Source: Streptomyces albireticuli
GTDB lineage: Bacteria; Actinomycetota; Actinomycetes; Streptomycetales; Streptomycetaceae
Reading direction: 5' to 3'
Length of the DNA: 64,000 nt
Assembly (NCBI RefSeq): GCF_002192455.1
Contig: NZ_CP021744.1
Span: 3,874,001-3,938,000, forward strand
Shown here: in pieces, positions 1 through 8,534 of the stretch
Layout: each line of letters starts with the position of its first letter
Numbering within the stretch: the first letter of the stretch is position 1
Made by a program: the position numbers and the translations under genes
The notes under the pieces: generated by a model
Told to the model about the DNA's origin: nothing
Seen by the model: only the letters and a program-made list of their open reading frames with translations
The model's database searches: none

Positions 1-504
1 GCCCCGGTGCTCGCCGGGATCGCGGCCCTGCTCTTCCTCGTGATCGGCTATGTGCTGCGCACGCTCGACACGGAGCCGGCCGTCGCCGACCCGATGGTGA
101 CCATCGGCTGGTGGTTCGCCGGCCTCACCGCGGCCGGGGCGTTCGTCGCCATGGTCGGCATGGTCGTCACCGCGCTGCGCAACGGCGTCGGCGAGGGCAG
201 TGATGCGCGAGGGGTCGGGCTGACCGAGGAGACCGAGCGGGCCCATGAGGCATGGCGTCAGGCCCTGCTCCACCGCGGCATACTGCCCTTTCTCCGGGAG
301 GCGCTGGCCGACGCCCCGCCTGCCCCGCCCTCCTCGTTCGTCCCGAGACGACCCGAGAGCCACAGCCGCACCCCGCAGCTGGGCTACTCCCGCCCCGGTT
401 TCTCCAGCCCCGAGAGCGAGTCCACCCCCAGCACCCGCCCCAGCTACACCAGTCCCGACTTCACCAGTCCGGACTACGGCGCGGCGCGGGACCGTCCTGA
501 GTGA
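1..504 (+). CDS. Membrane protein, 5' end cut by window edge
   Basis: The reading frame is open to the first base, so the gene probably begins before the window; a GTG at base 7 is the first start codon inside it. About 165 residues are visible: two hydrophobic segments (roughly residues 3-20 and 34-56) and then a hydrophilic C-terminal half rich in Pro and Ser with repeats of the type SPDFTSPDY. That suggests a two-helix membrane protein with a disordered cytoplasmic tail. No catalytic motif is seen and I do not recognise a family. It ends just before a strong bidirectional hairpin shared with the convergent TerD-like gene. Confidence 0.75.
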   Translation, partial: APVLAGIAALLFLVIGYVLRTLDTEPAVADPMVTIGWWFAGLTAAGAFVAMVGMVVTALRNGVGEGSDARGVGLTEETERAHEAWRQALLHRGILPFLREALADAPPAPPSSFVPRRPESHSRTPQLGYSRPGFSSPESESTPSTRPSYTSPDFTSPDYGAARDRPE

Positions 505-510
505 CCGGGA

Positions 511-559
511 CGGTACGGACGAGAGGCCCCTGCGGACGCGGGGCCTCTCGTCCGTACCG
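511..559. terminator. Bidirectional hairpin terminator
   Basis: A 20-bp perfect inverted repeat (arms 511-530 and 540-559, 9-nt loop) lies between the stops of two convergent genes at 504 and 577. There is no U-tract, which is usual for Streptomyces terminators. Confidence 0.85.
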
Positions 560-576
560 GGCGGGAGGGCGGGCCG

Positions 577-1986
577 TCAGATGATGCCCTCCCGCCGGGC
601 CGCCACCATCCAGTCCGGGAACTCCGAGAGCAGCCGGTCGTACAGCTCCGCGTCCGACACGGAGCTGATGTCGTCGACGGCGAAGAACCCCACGTTGTCG
701 ACACGGCGCCCCGGCATGGTGTCGAAGCGTTCCAGCACCCCGTAGTCGGCCCGCCCCAGCCCCACGAACTGCCAGAAGACCGGCTCCTCGACCGCCGCCC
801 GCAGCTCGCGCTCGATCTCGGCGTTGCGGTGGACGCCCCCGTCGGAGAAGAACAGGACGAGCGTGGGGTCCGCCGCCGGGTTCTCCCGGACGTACGTACG
901 GACCTCGGCGATCACCTTCTGCTCCTCGTTCTGGATGCCGACCATCCGCATGTCCACCTGGCCCTCCTGGAGCCCCTTCCTGGGCTTCTTGGGGCGGCCG
1001 AAGAAGCTCAGTTCGCCGACGCGCACATGGAGCCGCAGCCAGTCGGGCAGCTCGCCCAGCCGCAGGTCGGGCAGCCGGGCCGGGTGCGAGGCGAACGCCC
1101 AGGCCTGCATCTCCCCGTCGTCGTCGAGCTGGGCGGCGACGGCCGCCATGCGCTCCACCACATCGGCCACGACCCCCTTGGAGTACAGCAGGGCCATCGA
1201 CCCGGAGGCGTCGAGGACGAGGATCACGCGCGCCCGGGCGCCCGCGGCCCCGCGCTTGCTGAGGCTGACGGCCACCTGCTCCTTACGGAGCGACAGGCGC
1301 TTGCGCATGTCGACGGGGAGCCGCTCCTCGCCCTTGGTGAGCCGCGGGGCGGAGGCGGGGGCGGAGGCGGGCGCCGGGGAGGGAGCGGGGGGTACGGGCG
1401 CCACGGCCGCGGGAGGTGCCGGCGGTGCGGCCGGCATCGCCGGGGCGGCCGGCGGCTCGTCGTCGACCGAGATGCCGAAGTCGGTGGCCAGTCCGGCGAG
1501 CCCGGCGGCGTACCCCTGGCCGACCGCGCGGAACTTCCACTGTCCGGCCCGCCGGTACAGCTCGCCGCTGACGAACGCCGTCTCGGCCGTCGCCGTCATC
1601 TCGAAGCGGGCGAGCTCGGTCCGCGTCCCGGCGTCGAGCAGCAGAAGCGTCAGCCCGGCCAGCCCGCCGAACGTCCCGCCGTCGGCGGACGCGCACAGCG
1701 CCACCCGCTCGACCCCGGGCTCCAGGCCGCCCAGGTCGACCTCGACGGTGTCGCTGACGGAACCGGCCGCCCGCCGCTTCCCGAGGTGGCGTACGGCGCC
1801 GGAGGCGTGCGCCGGCTGGTTGTAGAAGACGAAGTCACCGTCGTCGCGCACCCGCCCGGCCGCCGTCAGCAGCAGCGCCGAGGCATCGGCGTCCGGCGCT
1901 CCGGGGGCTTCGGTCCAGGTGAGCACGGCGTGCACCGCGGAAGCGGCGACCGGCAGGTTGGCGCCCTTACTCATGGATATCGTCAC
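577..1986 (-). CDS. TerD-domain / von Willebrand factor A fusion protein
   Basis: About 469 residues. The N-terminal ~190 residues start with the typical TerD signature MSKGANLPV and end in a region with RAVGQGYAAGLAGLATDFGI. A Pro/Ala linker of about 50 residues follows, then a von Willebrand A domain with the metal-site motif LDASGSM and a later LVLFFSDGG strand. TerD proteins belong to the tellurite/stress (Ter) group and bind Ca2+; the vWA part probably binds a partner through a divalent metal. The start is taken as GTG at 1986; ATG at 1974 is also possible and neither has a good ribosome site. It stands alone, convergent with the first gene. Confidence 0.85.
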   Translation of the reverse strand: MTISMSKGANLPVAASAVHAVLTWTEAPGAPDADASALLLTAAGRVRDDGDFVFYNQPAHASGAVRHLGKRRAAGSVSDTVEVDLGGLEPGVERVALCASADGGTFGGLAGLTLLLLDAGTRTELARFEMTATAETAFVSGELYRRAGQWKFRAVGQGYAAGLAGLATDFGISVDDEPPAAPAMPAAPPAPPAAVAPVPPAPSPAPASAPASAPRLTKGEERLPVDMRKRLSLRKEQVAVSLSKRGAAGARARVILVLDASGSMALLYSKGVVADVVERMAAVAAQLDDDGEMQAWAFASHPARLPDLRLGELPDWLRLHVRVGELSFFGRPKKPRKGLQEGQVDMRMVGIQNEEQKVIAEVRTYVRENPAADPTLVLFFSDGGVHRNAEIERELRAAVEEPVFWQFVGLGRADYGVLERFDTMPGRRVDNVGFFAVDDISSVSDAELYDRLLSEFPDWMVAARREGII

Positions 1987-2140
1987 GCGGCCAGTGTGCC
2001 GAGTGGGGACGGTGTCGCGTAATCCGCCGTCACGGCCCGGCCGGCGCCGCCCCGGTGGGTCCGGGGGCGGCGCCGGCCTTCCGCCGTGGTCTCCCGTACG
2101 CCCCAGCAGGCCGTCACCAGACGCCGGGCCAACGCCGTCG

Positions 2141-2374
2141 TCACCACGCGGCGACACCCGCCGGAAAGGCCGTGAAGAAGCACGTCGGCAGCATCTGATG
2201 CGCGGCAGCCACGTGATCCACAGCCCACCCCTGGGCGGCGGGGCCGGCCGCCGGGCCATCGAAGGACGCCGAGGTCTCGCGGCACAGCACGCACCGCACC
2301 TGACGCGTCCCCGCCCACCCGTCGAGCGCCCCAAGCGCAGCGTCGAGCCGCCGCACAGCAAGGACAGCCCTCAC
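2141..2374 (-). CDS. Small Cys/His protein (77 aa), possible zinc finger
   Basis: A 77-residue frame starts at a GTG whose bases overlap the stop of the preceding 63-residue gene in a GTGA arrangement, the normal sign of translational coupling. The protein carries CVLC near residue 29 and HVAAAH near residue 54, a CxxC plus HxxxxH spacing that could bind zinc. No family is recognised. Third-position GC is high and the region is otherwise uninterrupted. An in-frame GTG at 2386 would give a slightly longer product. Confidence is moderate because it is short and rests on coupling and motif only. Confidence 0.5.
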   Translation of the reverse strand: MRAVLAVRRLDAALGALDGWAGTRQVRCVLCRETSASFDGPAAGPAAQGWAVDHVAAAHQMLPTCFFTAFPAGVAAW

Positions 2375-2562
2375 CGCACCCGCCACCCGCCGCGCCTGCC
2401 CGCCGACACGTCCTCAGCGCGGACACGCAGCGTGGGCCCGGACTTGAAGACGATCACGAGGTCCTCCGTGCGGCCCTCTTTCCGGCGGGCGGCTTTCACT
2501 TCCCGAACCTCGCCCCGGACCTGGACCTTGTCCCCGCGCCTCATTCCCTTGGACGCACCCAT
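2371..2562 (-). CDS. Small basic protein (63 aa), unknown function
   Basis: Starts at ATG 2562 overlapping the stop of the HATPase gene by one base (TGATG) and has an AAGGCAGGT ribosome site inside the end of that gene. The product is Arg/Lys-rich with a predicted beta pattern (GDKVQVRGEVREVKAARR, then VIVFKSGPTLRV), which could be a small SH3-like or OB-like barrel; this is inference from sequence pattern only. It is the middle member of a three-gene chain with the HATPase upstream and the Cys/His protein downstream. Confidence 0.7.
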   Translation of the reverse strand: MGASKGMRRGDKVQVRGEVREVKAARRKEGRTEDLVIVFKSGPTLRVRAEDVSAGRRGGWRVR

Positions 2563-3134
2563 CACGTACCTGCCTTGTCGAGGGTGCCGGGGCCGCGGGT
2601 GGCGATCTCGCAAAGGTCGAAGCGGCAGATCACGGTCTTCCCGCCGCCCTCGTCCGGCGCCCACCACAGGCCGTCGGTCAGTCGCTGGACGATCATGAGG
2701 CCCCGGCCGTTGTCGGGCAGGACCGCTTCCGGCAGGGAACCCGCGAGCAAGGGGGAGAAGACATCCCCCATGGGGGTGCCCGGCGGGGTGGAGTCTTCGT
2801 CGGACACCCCGAGGAACAGCCACTTCGGCCATTTCGTGAGCCTGATGTCCACGCGGCGCGGGGCGCCGGGGACGGCCAGGTCCGCATCGGGTACCGCGTG
2901 GTGGACGGCGTTGCCCACGAGCTCGGAGACTGCCAGGCAGGCATCCGGCTCCAGCGCGGCGAGGTCCCAGTCCTCCAGGGCGGAACGCACCATTCCGCGC
3001 GCGGCACGGCCCGTGTCGGGGGCCTCCGCGTAGAGCGTCAAGGCGCGGCAACGCTCCACCATGGGGGCTTTCAGTACACGAGTGGGGGCGAGGGCGGAAA
3101 GGGCCCTCGAAGGCTTTCTGACCCGTGGTCCCAC
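2562..3134 (-). CDS. HATPase_c anti-sigma-like ATP-binding protein
   Basis: 190 residues, GTG start at 3134 with an AGGAGG ribosome site about seven bases upstream. Motifs of the GHKL/anti-sigma kinase fold are visible: the N box SELVGNAVHHA around residue 70 and DNGRGLMIVQRLTDGLWW around residue 142. Streptomyces has dozens of such SpoIIAB/RsbW-like single-domain proteins, often beside WhiJ-type helix-turn-helix regulators. Here the XRE regulator lies 110 bases upstream on the same strand and two small genes overlap downstream, so these genes are probably one transcription unit. The partner protein is unknown. Confidence 0.85.
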   Translation of the reverse strand: MGPRVRKPSRALSALAPTRVLKAPMVERCRALTLYAEAPDTGRAARGMVRSALEDWDLAALEPDACLAVSELVGNAVHHAVPDADLAVPGAPRRVDIRLTKWPKWLFLGVSDEDSTPPGTPMGDVFSPLLAGSLPEAVLPDNGRGLMIVQRLTDGLWWAPDEGGGKTVICRFDLCEIATRGPGTLDKAGT

Positions 3135-3244
3135 GGCTGATCCTCCTGAATCAGGGGAACTGGACGGGAGAGAAAGTAGGCCCTGAAACGCGTGTGGACC
3201 CGGAAAAATATTCCGGGTCCGTTCAACCGCTTCGGCTCCGGCCG

Positions 3245-4456
3245 CTACTGGAGGGCGCCCAGCTTCATGGCCAGCTCCTCCACGTCGCGACTGCGGGTGC
3301 GCTTGTGCAGTCGCCGGGCGAGGTCACACGCGAACTCGTGGGCACGGATCTGCTCAGGCGCGGTGGTGAAGGCGCGCTTCAGGGCGGCCACGGCCTTGTC
3401 TGTCTGACCCGTCTCGGCGTAGGCCCGGGCGGCATCAAGGCGAAGTCGGGCTTTGCGTTCGGCCGGCAGGCCGGTTCCCTGGATGCCCGGCACTATGTCC
3501 ACGGCGCACTGGAAGTCCTCGAACTCCAGGGCCGTGGCCAGGCGGTGGATCTCCACGTTTGCAGGGCCGAAGGCGGTCCACATCTCGTCATGGCCCACGC
3601 CGAGCCGTTCAGCCGCTCGCTTGGCCTGCCCCAGCATCTCCCTGGTCTGGGCACGATCGCCCATGCGGGACGCAGCGACCGAGCCGTTAAGGAAGAGCGT
3701 CCCGTAGAGGGAGAGGGCTGTCGGTGAGGATTCCCACCAGCCCGGGGGCAGCTCGCGGGCAGCGTCGAGAGTGCCGTTCACCGCCTTCTCCGCAAGGCCG
3801 GCACCGAGCTGGACGTGAGCGGCGCCCCGCCGGAGCGCGAGGATCACGGTGGGGTCTTCCGTCTCGCTGGCAGCGATGGCGCCCTGATCCACGGCGATCC
3901 AGGCCAGGTTCGTCTCACCCAGCTTCCGGAGGTAGGCCGCGGCGACATGCAAGGCCAGCGCGAAATCTCGTAAGGCCCGCCGCTTGTCGTCCCCTCCGGC
4001 GTACGCCTGGGTCGCCAACCGTCCGTCCGCCAGCAGGCCGGGGAGGACTTCTCCGAGCCGCGCGTACTTCGACCCCTGATAGAGACGCCACGCCCGATCA
4101 ACCTCCGCCGTCAAGCGCTCAAGGTGAGGTGGGTCCCTGCGGTCGTACAGCGAGTCGGAGAGCCAGCGCGACTGCATCAACGCGTCGCGGATCGCCGGGA
4201 CGCTGGCCTTGTGGTCGCCCTGGTCCTCAAGGAGCACGGGAGTTCCCTGGAGATCCTCGAGGTGGACGCGGAGGGCGTCGGCTAAGTCGGCCAGCATCTT
4301 GACGGTGTTCACCGGGATGCGGCCGGACTCGACGCGGTACACCCAGTCCTCGGAGCGGTTCAACAGCTCACCCAGCTGCCACTGGTGCAGCCCCCGCCGC
4401 TCCCGGTAGAACCTCACGCGCTTGCCGAAATCCATGTGGTCGGTCATCCCACGCAT
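3245..4456 (-). CDS. XRE-family regulator with TPR-like C-terminus
   Basis: 403 residues from ATG 4456, chosen for its GGAGG site. The first ~65 residues are an XRE helix-turn-helix (FGKRVRFYRERRGLHQWQLG...LNRSEDWVYRVESGR), followed by about 300 helical residues resembling tetratricopeptide repeats, the usual layout of actinobacterial signal-sensing XRE regulators. A TTA leucine codon lies at 3971-3973 (codon 162), so translation may depend on the bldA tRNA. It is divergent from a NUDIX gene across about 105 bases and upstream of the HATPase gene, suggesting it regulates one or both. Confidence 0.88.
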   Translation of the reverse strand: MRGMTDHMDFGKRVRFYRERRGLHQWQLGELLNRSEDWVYRVESGRIPVNTVKMLADLADALRVHLEDLQGTPVLLEDQGDHKASVPAIRDALMQSRWLSDSLYDRRDPPHLERLTAEVDRAWRLYQGSKYARLGEVLPGLLADGRLATQAYAGGDDKRRALRDFALALHVAAAYLRKLGETNLAWIAVDQGAIAASETEDPTVILALRRGAAHVQLGAGLAEKAVNGTLDAARELPPGWWESSPTALSLYGTLFLNGSVAASRMGDRAQTREMLGQAKRAAERLGVGHDEMWTAFGPANVEIHRLATALEFEDFQCAVDIVPGIQGTGLPAERKARLRLDAARAYAETGQTDKAVAALKRAFTTAPEQIRAHEFACDLARRLHKRTRSRDVEELAMKLGALQ

Positions 4457-4561
4457 CGCTGCCTCCGTAGCCGCCGAACTGAGTTTCACACGATGCAGGT
4501 TCCAACGACAGGGCGATGAGGCGAGTACGGCGCCCGAAGGCTGGGTCAGTAGGGTCGGCGC

Positions 4562-5071
4562 ATGACGGAGACAGAGCAGAACCGGCGCCCAGCCCGCCCG
4601 CGCATGGCAGCGGGTGCGTTGTTCTTCAACGACAAGGGACACGTGCTGTTGGTCCGCCCCTCATACAAGCCCAAGTGGGAGATCCCCGGCGGATACATCG
4701 AGGAGGGGGAGTCCCCTCTGGCCGCGTGCCGTCGCGAGGTGGAGGAAGAGCTAGGGATCACGCCGGCTATCGGCGCGCTCCTGGTCGTGGACTGGGCACC
4801 GAACGCGGCCGAGGGCGACAAGATGCTGTACGTCTTCAACGGCGGTGAGCTGCGTCTGGAGGACCTGAACGCGATCAAGCCTGACGGCGACGAGATCCTC
4901 GCCGCCGAGTTCCATCCGGCGGATGCCGTCGATCAGCTACTGATTCCGAGGCTCGCCCGCCGCGTAAAGCAAGCGATCACGGCACGCGAACAAGATCATC
5001 CGCAGTACCTGGAGCACGGCGCCCCACCGCCCCATGGATCACTGACCACGGCGACATCACAGTTGTCTTGA
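4562..5071 (+). CDS. NUDIX hydrolase
   Basis: 169 residues. The complete NUDIX box is present: a Gly, then YIEEG, Glu, seven residues, REVEEELGI, so the Mg2+-binding glutamates are intact and hydrolysis of a nucleoside diphosphate-linked substrate is likely; the substrate cannot be read from sequence. The start at 4562 has no ribosome site; a TAGGGT -10 element ends six bases before it, which fits a leaderless transcript, common in Streptomyces. It is divergent from the XRE regulator and convergent with thiC. Confidence 0.88.
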   Translation: MTETEQNRRPARPRMAAGALFFNDKGHVLLVRPSYKPKWEIPGGYIEEGESPLAACRREVEEELGITPAIGALLVVDWAPNAAEGDKMLYVFNGGELRLEDLNAIKPDGDEILAAEFHPADAVDQLLIPRLARRVKQAITAREQDHPQYLEHGAPPPHGSLTTATSQLS

Positions 5072-5073
5072 GG

Positions 5074-5105
5074 CGCTCGGCAACACAGTCTCGAACCGCC
5101 GAGCG
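5074..5105. terminator. Possible hairpin between NUDIX and thiC
   Basis: An 8-bp inverted repeat (CGCTCGGC / GCCGAGCG, arms 5074-5081 and 5098-5105) with a 16-nt loop lies between convergent stops at 5071 and 5151. The long loop makes it a weak candidate. Confidence 0.35.
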
Positions 5106-5150
5106 ACCCAGGCATTAGCCAGAGCCGCTCGGTGGTCGGACAATCTCCTG

Positions 5151-6926
5151 TCAGTCCGCGAGCGGCAGGTAGACCCGGTTGCCTGCGGCTGCGAACTCCT
5201 TCGACTTCTGAAGCATCCCTGCTTCTACCTCCTGATCGCTGGCCGAACCGGCCAGGTCAGGGGCGAACTGCTCTGTGATGCTTCTGCTGATTTTCATCGA
5301 ACAGAACTTCGGGCCGCACATCGAGCAGAAGTGCGCCGTCTTGGCCGGCTCGGCGGGCAGCGTCTCGTCGTGGAAGGCGCGGGCCGTCTCCGGGTCGAGG
5401 GCCAGGTTGAACTGGTCCTCCCAGCGGAACTCGAAGCGGGCGTCGGACAGCGCGTCGTCCCAGTCCTGGGCGCCCGGGTGGCCCTTGGCGAGGTCCGCCG
5501 CGTGGGCCGCGATCTTGTAGGTGATCACACCGGTCTTGACGTCGTCGCGGTCCGGCAGGCCCAGGTGCTCCTTGGGCGTGACGTAGCAGAGCATGGCCGT
5601 GCCCCACCAGGCGATCATCGCGGCGCCGATGCCCGAGGTGATGTGGTCGTACGCGGGCGCGACGTCGGTGGTCAGCGGGCCGAGGGTGTAGAACGGCGCC
5701 TCCTCGCAGATCTCCTGCTGGAGGTCGATGTTCTCCTTGATCTTGTGCATCGGGACGTGCCCGGGGCCCTCGATCATCGTCTGGACGTGGTGCCGCTTGG
5801 CGATGGTGTTGAGCTCGCCGAGGGTCTTCAGCTCGGCGAACTGCGCCTCGTCGTTGGCGTCCGCGATCGAGCCGGGGCGCAGGCCGTCGCCGAGCGAGTA
5901 GGTGACGTCGTACGAGGCGAGGATCTCGCAGAGCTCCTCGAAGTTCTCGTAGAGGAACGACTCCTTGTGGTGCGCGAGGCACCACGCGGCCATGATCGAA
6001 CCGCCGCGCGAGACGATGCCCGTCTTGCGGCGGGCGGTCAGCGGGACGTAGCGCAGCAGCACGCCCGCGTGGACGGTCATGTAGTCGACGCCCTGCTCGG
6101 CCTGCTCGATGACCGTGTCCTTGTAGATCTCCCAGGTGAGCTCCTCGGCCTTGCCGTCGACCTTCTCCAGGGCCTGGTAGAGCGGCACGGTGCCGATCGG
6201 CACGGGGGAGTTGCGCAGCACCCACTCGCGGGTGGTGTGGATGTTGCGGCCGGTGGAGAGGTCCATCACCGTGTCGGCGCCCCAGCGGGTCGCCCACGTC
6301 ATCTTCTCGACCTCCTCCTCGATCGAGGAGGTGACGGCGGAGTTGCCGATGTTGGCGTTCACCTTGACCAGGAACTTCTTGCCGATGATCATCGGCTCGA
6401 TCTCCGGGTGGTTCACATTCGCCGGGAGGACGGCCCGGCCGGCCGCGATCTCCTCCCGGACGGTCTCGGGAGAGACGTTCTCCCGGAGGGCCACGTACTC
6501 CATCTCCTCGGTGATCTCACCGCGGCGGGCGTACGCGAGCTGGGTCACGGCGGCGCCGCCCCGGCCCTTGCGGGGCAGGCGCGGGCGGCCGGGGAAGACC
6601 GCGTCGAGGTTCTTCAGACCCCCGCGCGGAGAGGTGTGCTTGAGGCCGTCGTCCTCCGGGCGCATCGGGCGCCCGGCGTACTCCTCGGTGTCGCCGCGGC
6701 CGATGATCCAGTTCTCCCGGAGCGGCTGGAGGCCGCGACGGACGTCCGTCTCCACGGCCGGGTCGGTGTACGGGCCCGAGGTGTCGTACAGCTGGACGTC
6801 CCGCCCGTTGGTGAGATGCACCCGCCGCACCGGAACCCTGAGGTCCGGCCGCGAGCCGGTCACGTAGTCCTTGTGCCAGCCGATCTGCCGACCGGTTTCG
6901 GACGTGCGTGCATCCTGCGAGGTCAT
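5151..6926 (-). CDS. thiC: Phosphomethylpyrimidine synthase ThiC
   Basis: 591 residues. ThiC is the radical-SAM enzyme that converts 5-aminoimidazole ribotide to hydroxymethylpyrimidine phosphate in thiamine synthesis. The C-terminal [4Fe-4S] ligand motif CSMCGPKFC is present near residue 550, and core motifs such as HAGVLLRYVP, SRGGSI and IEGPGHVPMH are intact. Length matches the family. ATG at 6926 is preceded by a TPP riboswitch in the 5' leader, so expression is expected to fall when thiamine pyrophosphate is abundant. It is monocistronic here and divergent from the YibE/F gene. Confidence 0.97.
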   Translation of the reverse strand: MTSQDARTSETGRQIGWHKDYVTGSRPDLRVPVRRVHLTNGRDVQLYDTSGPYTDPAVETDVRRGLQPLRENWIIGRGDTEEYAGRPMRPEDDGLKHTSPRGGLKNLDAVFPGRPRLPRKGRGGAAVTQLAYARRGEITEEMEYVALRENVSPETVREEIAAGRAVLPANVNHPEIEPMIIGKKFLVKVNANIGNSAVTSSIEEEVEKMTWATRWGADTVMDLSTGRNIHTTREWVLRNSPVPIGTVPLYQALEKVDGKAEELTWEIYKDTVIEQAEQGVDYMTVHAGVLLRYVPLTARRKTGIVSRGGSIMAAWCLAHHKESFLYENFEELCEILASYDVTYSLGDGLRPGSIADANDEAQFAELKTLGELNTIAKRHHVQTMIEGPGHVPMHKIKENIDLQQEICEEAPFYTLGPLTTDVAPAYDHITSGIGAAMIAWWGTAMLCYVTPKEHLGLPDRDDVKTGVITYKIAAHAADLAKGHPGAQDWDDALSDARFEFRWEDQFNLALDPETARAFHDETLPAEPAKTAHFCSMCGPKFCSMKISRSITEQFAPDLAGSASDQEVEAGMLQKSKEFAAAGNRVYLPLAD

Positions 6927-6936
6927 GAGACCAGAA

Positions 6937-7045
6937 CTCCCTACGCCGGCATTACCCGGTAACAGGTTCGGCGGTCGACGCAGCGGCTTCCGTAGATCCC
7001 TACGGAGGTCAGCGCCCTCTCAGCCCGGTGCTCCGAGCTCCCGCG
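6937..7045 (-). promoter_or_regulatory. TPP (THI-box) riboswitch of thiC
   Basis: Read on the minus strand, the leader has the conserved THI-box blocks in order: GGAGCACCGGGCTGAGAGGG (start of aptamer), a variable GC-rich arm, then CCGAACCTG and GGGTAATGCCGGCGTAGGGA, ending about ten bases before the thiC ATG. The close approach to the start codon suggests control of translation initiation rather than termination. Confidence 0.95.
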
Positions 7046-7115
7046 ATTGCAAAGGTGCCACAACGCTAGCGCTTCCCCCGACCGGAGTGCCAGAGGGGCT
7101 TGCGATGATCGGTGC

Positions 7116-8486
7116 GTGACCCCCACGGACCCTCAGCCCCACGCACCCGGCCAGTCCCATGACCACGCGCATGGCCACACCCCCCACGGACACGGCCACG
7201 GGCACAGCCATGCCCACAGCCACGGACCGCCCTCCCCCGTCTCCGGCCACCTGCGCAAGGTCATCGCGGCGGTGCTGATCCCCTTCGCCGTCGCCGTGCT
7301 CGCCGGGCTCGTCCTGCTCTGGCCGGGCGGCGCTCCCCCGCACACGCACACCGGCCTCGGCGTCGACCAGCACACGGAGTCCGGCCGGGTGGTGAAGATC
7401 GAGGAGCAGGACTGTGTGAAGGCGGGCGGGCAGCCGCAGGGCGGCGGCCCCCAGCAGGGCGGCGGGGGGCCGGGCGGGCCCGGCGGGCCGCCGAAACCGC
7501 AGGGCCCCTGCGAGAAGTCGGAGATCGAGGTCACCTCGGGTCCCGACAAGGGCCGTAAGTTCACCGAGCTCGTGCAGCCGAACGCCTCGCGGCGCTACGA
7601 GGTCGGCCAGAAGGTCGTGCTCTCCTACGCCCCGAAGGCGCCGAAGAACCTCCAGTACGCGGTCTCGGACGTGGACCGGACCCTGCCGATGGCCCTGCTC
7701 GCCGGCGTGTTCGCGCTGGCGGTGGTCGTGGTCGGCCGGCTGCGCGGACTCTTCGCGCTGGCCGCCCTCGTGATCAGCTTCGGGGTGCTGACGCTGTTCA
7801 TCCTGCCCGCCATCCTCCAGGGCTCGGACCCCCTGCTGGTGGCCGTGATCGGCGGCAGCGCGATCATGCTGATCGCGCTCTACATGTGCCACGGCCTCAA
7901 CGCCCGTACGTCCGTGGCGGTCGTCGGCACGCTCACCTCGCTGGTGCTGATCGGCCTGCTCGGCTCGCTGTTCACCGACTGGGCGCACCTGACGGGCGAC
8001 ACCGACGACCAGACCGGCCTGGTGCACGGCCTCTATCCGGAGATCGGGATCCAGGGCCTGCTGCTCGCGGGCATCATCATCGGCTCGCTGGGCGTGCTGG
8101 ACGACGTCACGGTGACGCAGACGTCGGCGGTCTGGGAGCTGAAGGAGGCCGATCCGAGCGCGAGTTGGCGCAAGCTCTACGGTGCGGCGATGCGCATCGG
8201 CCGGGACCACATCGCGTCGGTGGTCAACACCCTCGTGCTCGCCTACGCGGGCGCCTCGCTGCCGCTGCTGCTCCTCTTCTCCATCGCGGACAGCGGGATC
8301 GGCACGGTCGCGACCAGCGAGATCGTCGCGGAGGAGATCGTCCGGACGCTCGTCGGCAGCATCGGTCTGGTGGCCTCGGTCCCGGTGACGACCGCGCTGG
8401 CGGCGCTCGTCGTCAGCGCCGACCGGCACCACGCGGGGACGGCGAAGGCCAGGTCGCGGGGTGGCAGGCGCCGCCGGGCGAAGTGA
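7116..8486 (+). CDS. YibE/F-family membrane protein with His-rich N-terminus
   Basis: About 456 residues from GTG 7116; ATG 7047 is in frame but would overlap the thiC control region and gives an atypical N-terminus. The first ~40 residues are extraordinarily rich in His (HDHAHGHTPHGHGHGHSHAH), a likely metal-binding tail. One hydrophobic helix near residue 55, an extracytoplasmic domain of about 130 residues, then about seven further membrane segments carry the YibE/F fold (LYPEIGIQGLLLAGIIIGSL, DDVTVTQTSAVWEL). YibE/F proteins are presumed transporters of unknown substrate. A hairpin terminator follows directly. Confidence 0.88.
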   Translation: MTPTDPQPHAPGQSHDHAHGHTPHGHGHGHSHAHSHGPPSPVSGHLRKVIAAVLIPFAVAVLAGLVLLWPGGAPPHTHTGLGVDQHTESGRVVKIEEQDCVKAGGQPQGGGPQQGGGGPGGPGGPPKPQGPCEKSEIEVTSGPDKGRKFTELVQPNASRRYEVGQKVVLSYAPKAPKNLQYAVSDVDRTLPMALLAGVFALAVVVVGRLRGLFALAALVISFGVLTLFILPAILQGSDPLLVAVIGGSAIMLIALYMCHGLNARTSVAVVGTLTSLVLIGLLGSLFTDWAHLTGDTDDQTGLVHGLYPEIGIQGLLLAGIIIGSLGVLDDVTVTQTSAVWELKEADPSASWRKLYGAAMRIGRDHIASVVNTLVLAYAGASLPLLLLFSIADSGIGTVATSEIVAEEIVRTLVGSIGLVASVPVTTALAALVVSADRHHAGTAKARSRGGRRRRAK

Positions 8487-8507
8487 CCGCGGGGGAGACA
8501 CGGCTGG

Positions 8508-8534
8508 AGGTCGCCGCCATGATGGCGGCGACCT
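8508..8534 (+). terminator. Hairpin terminator after the YibE/F gene
   Basis: An 11-bp perfect stem (8508-8518 with 8524-8534) and 5-nt loop begin 21 bases after the stop codon. Confidence 0.75.
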
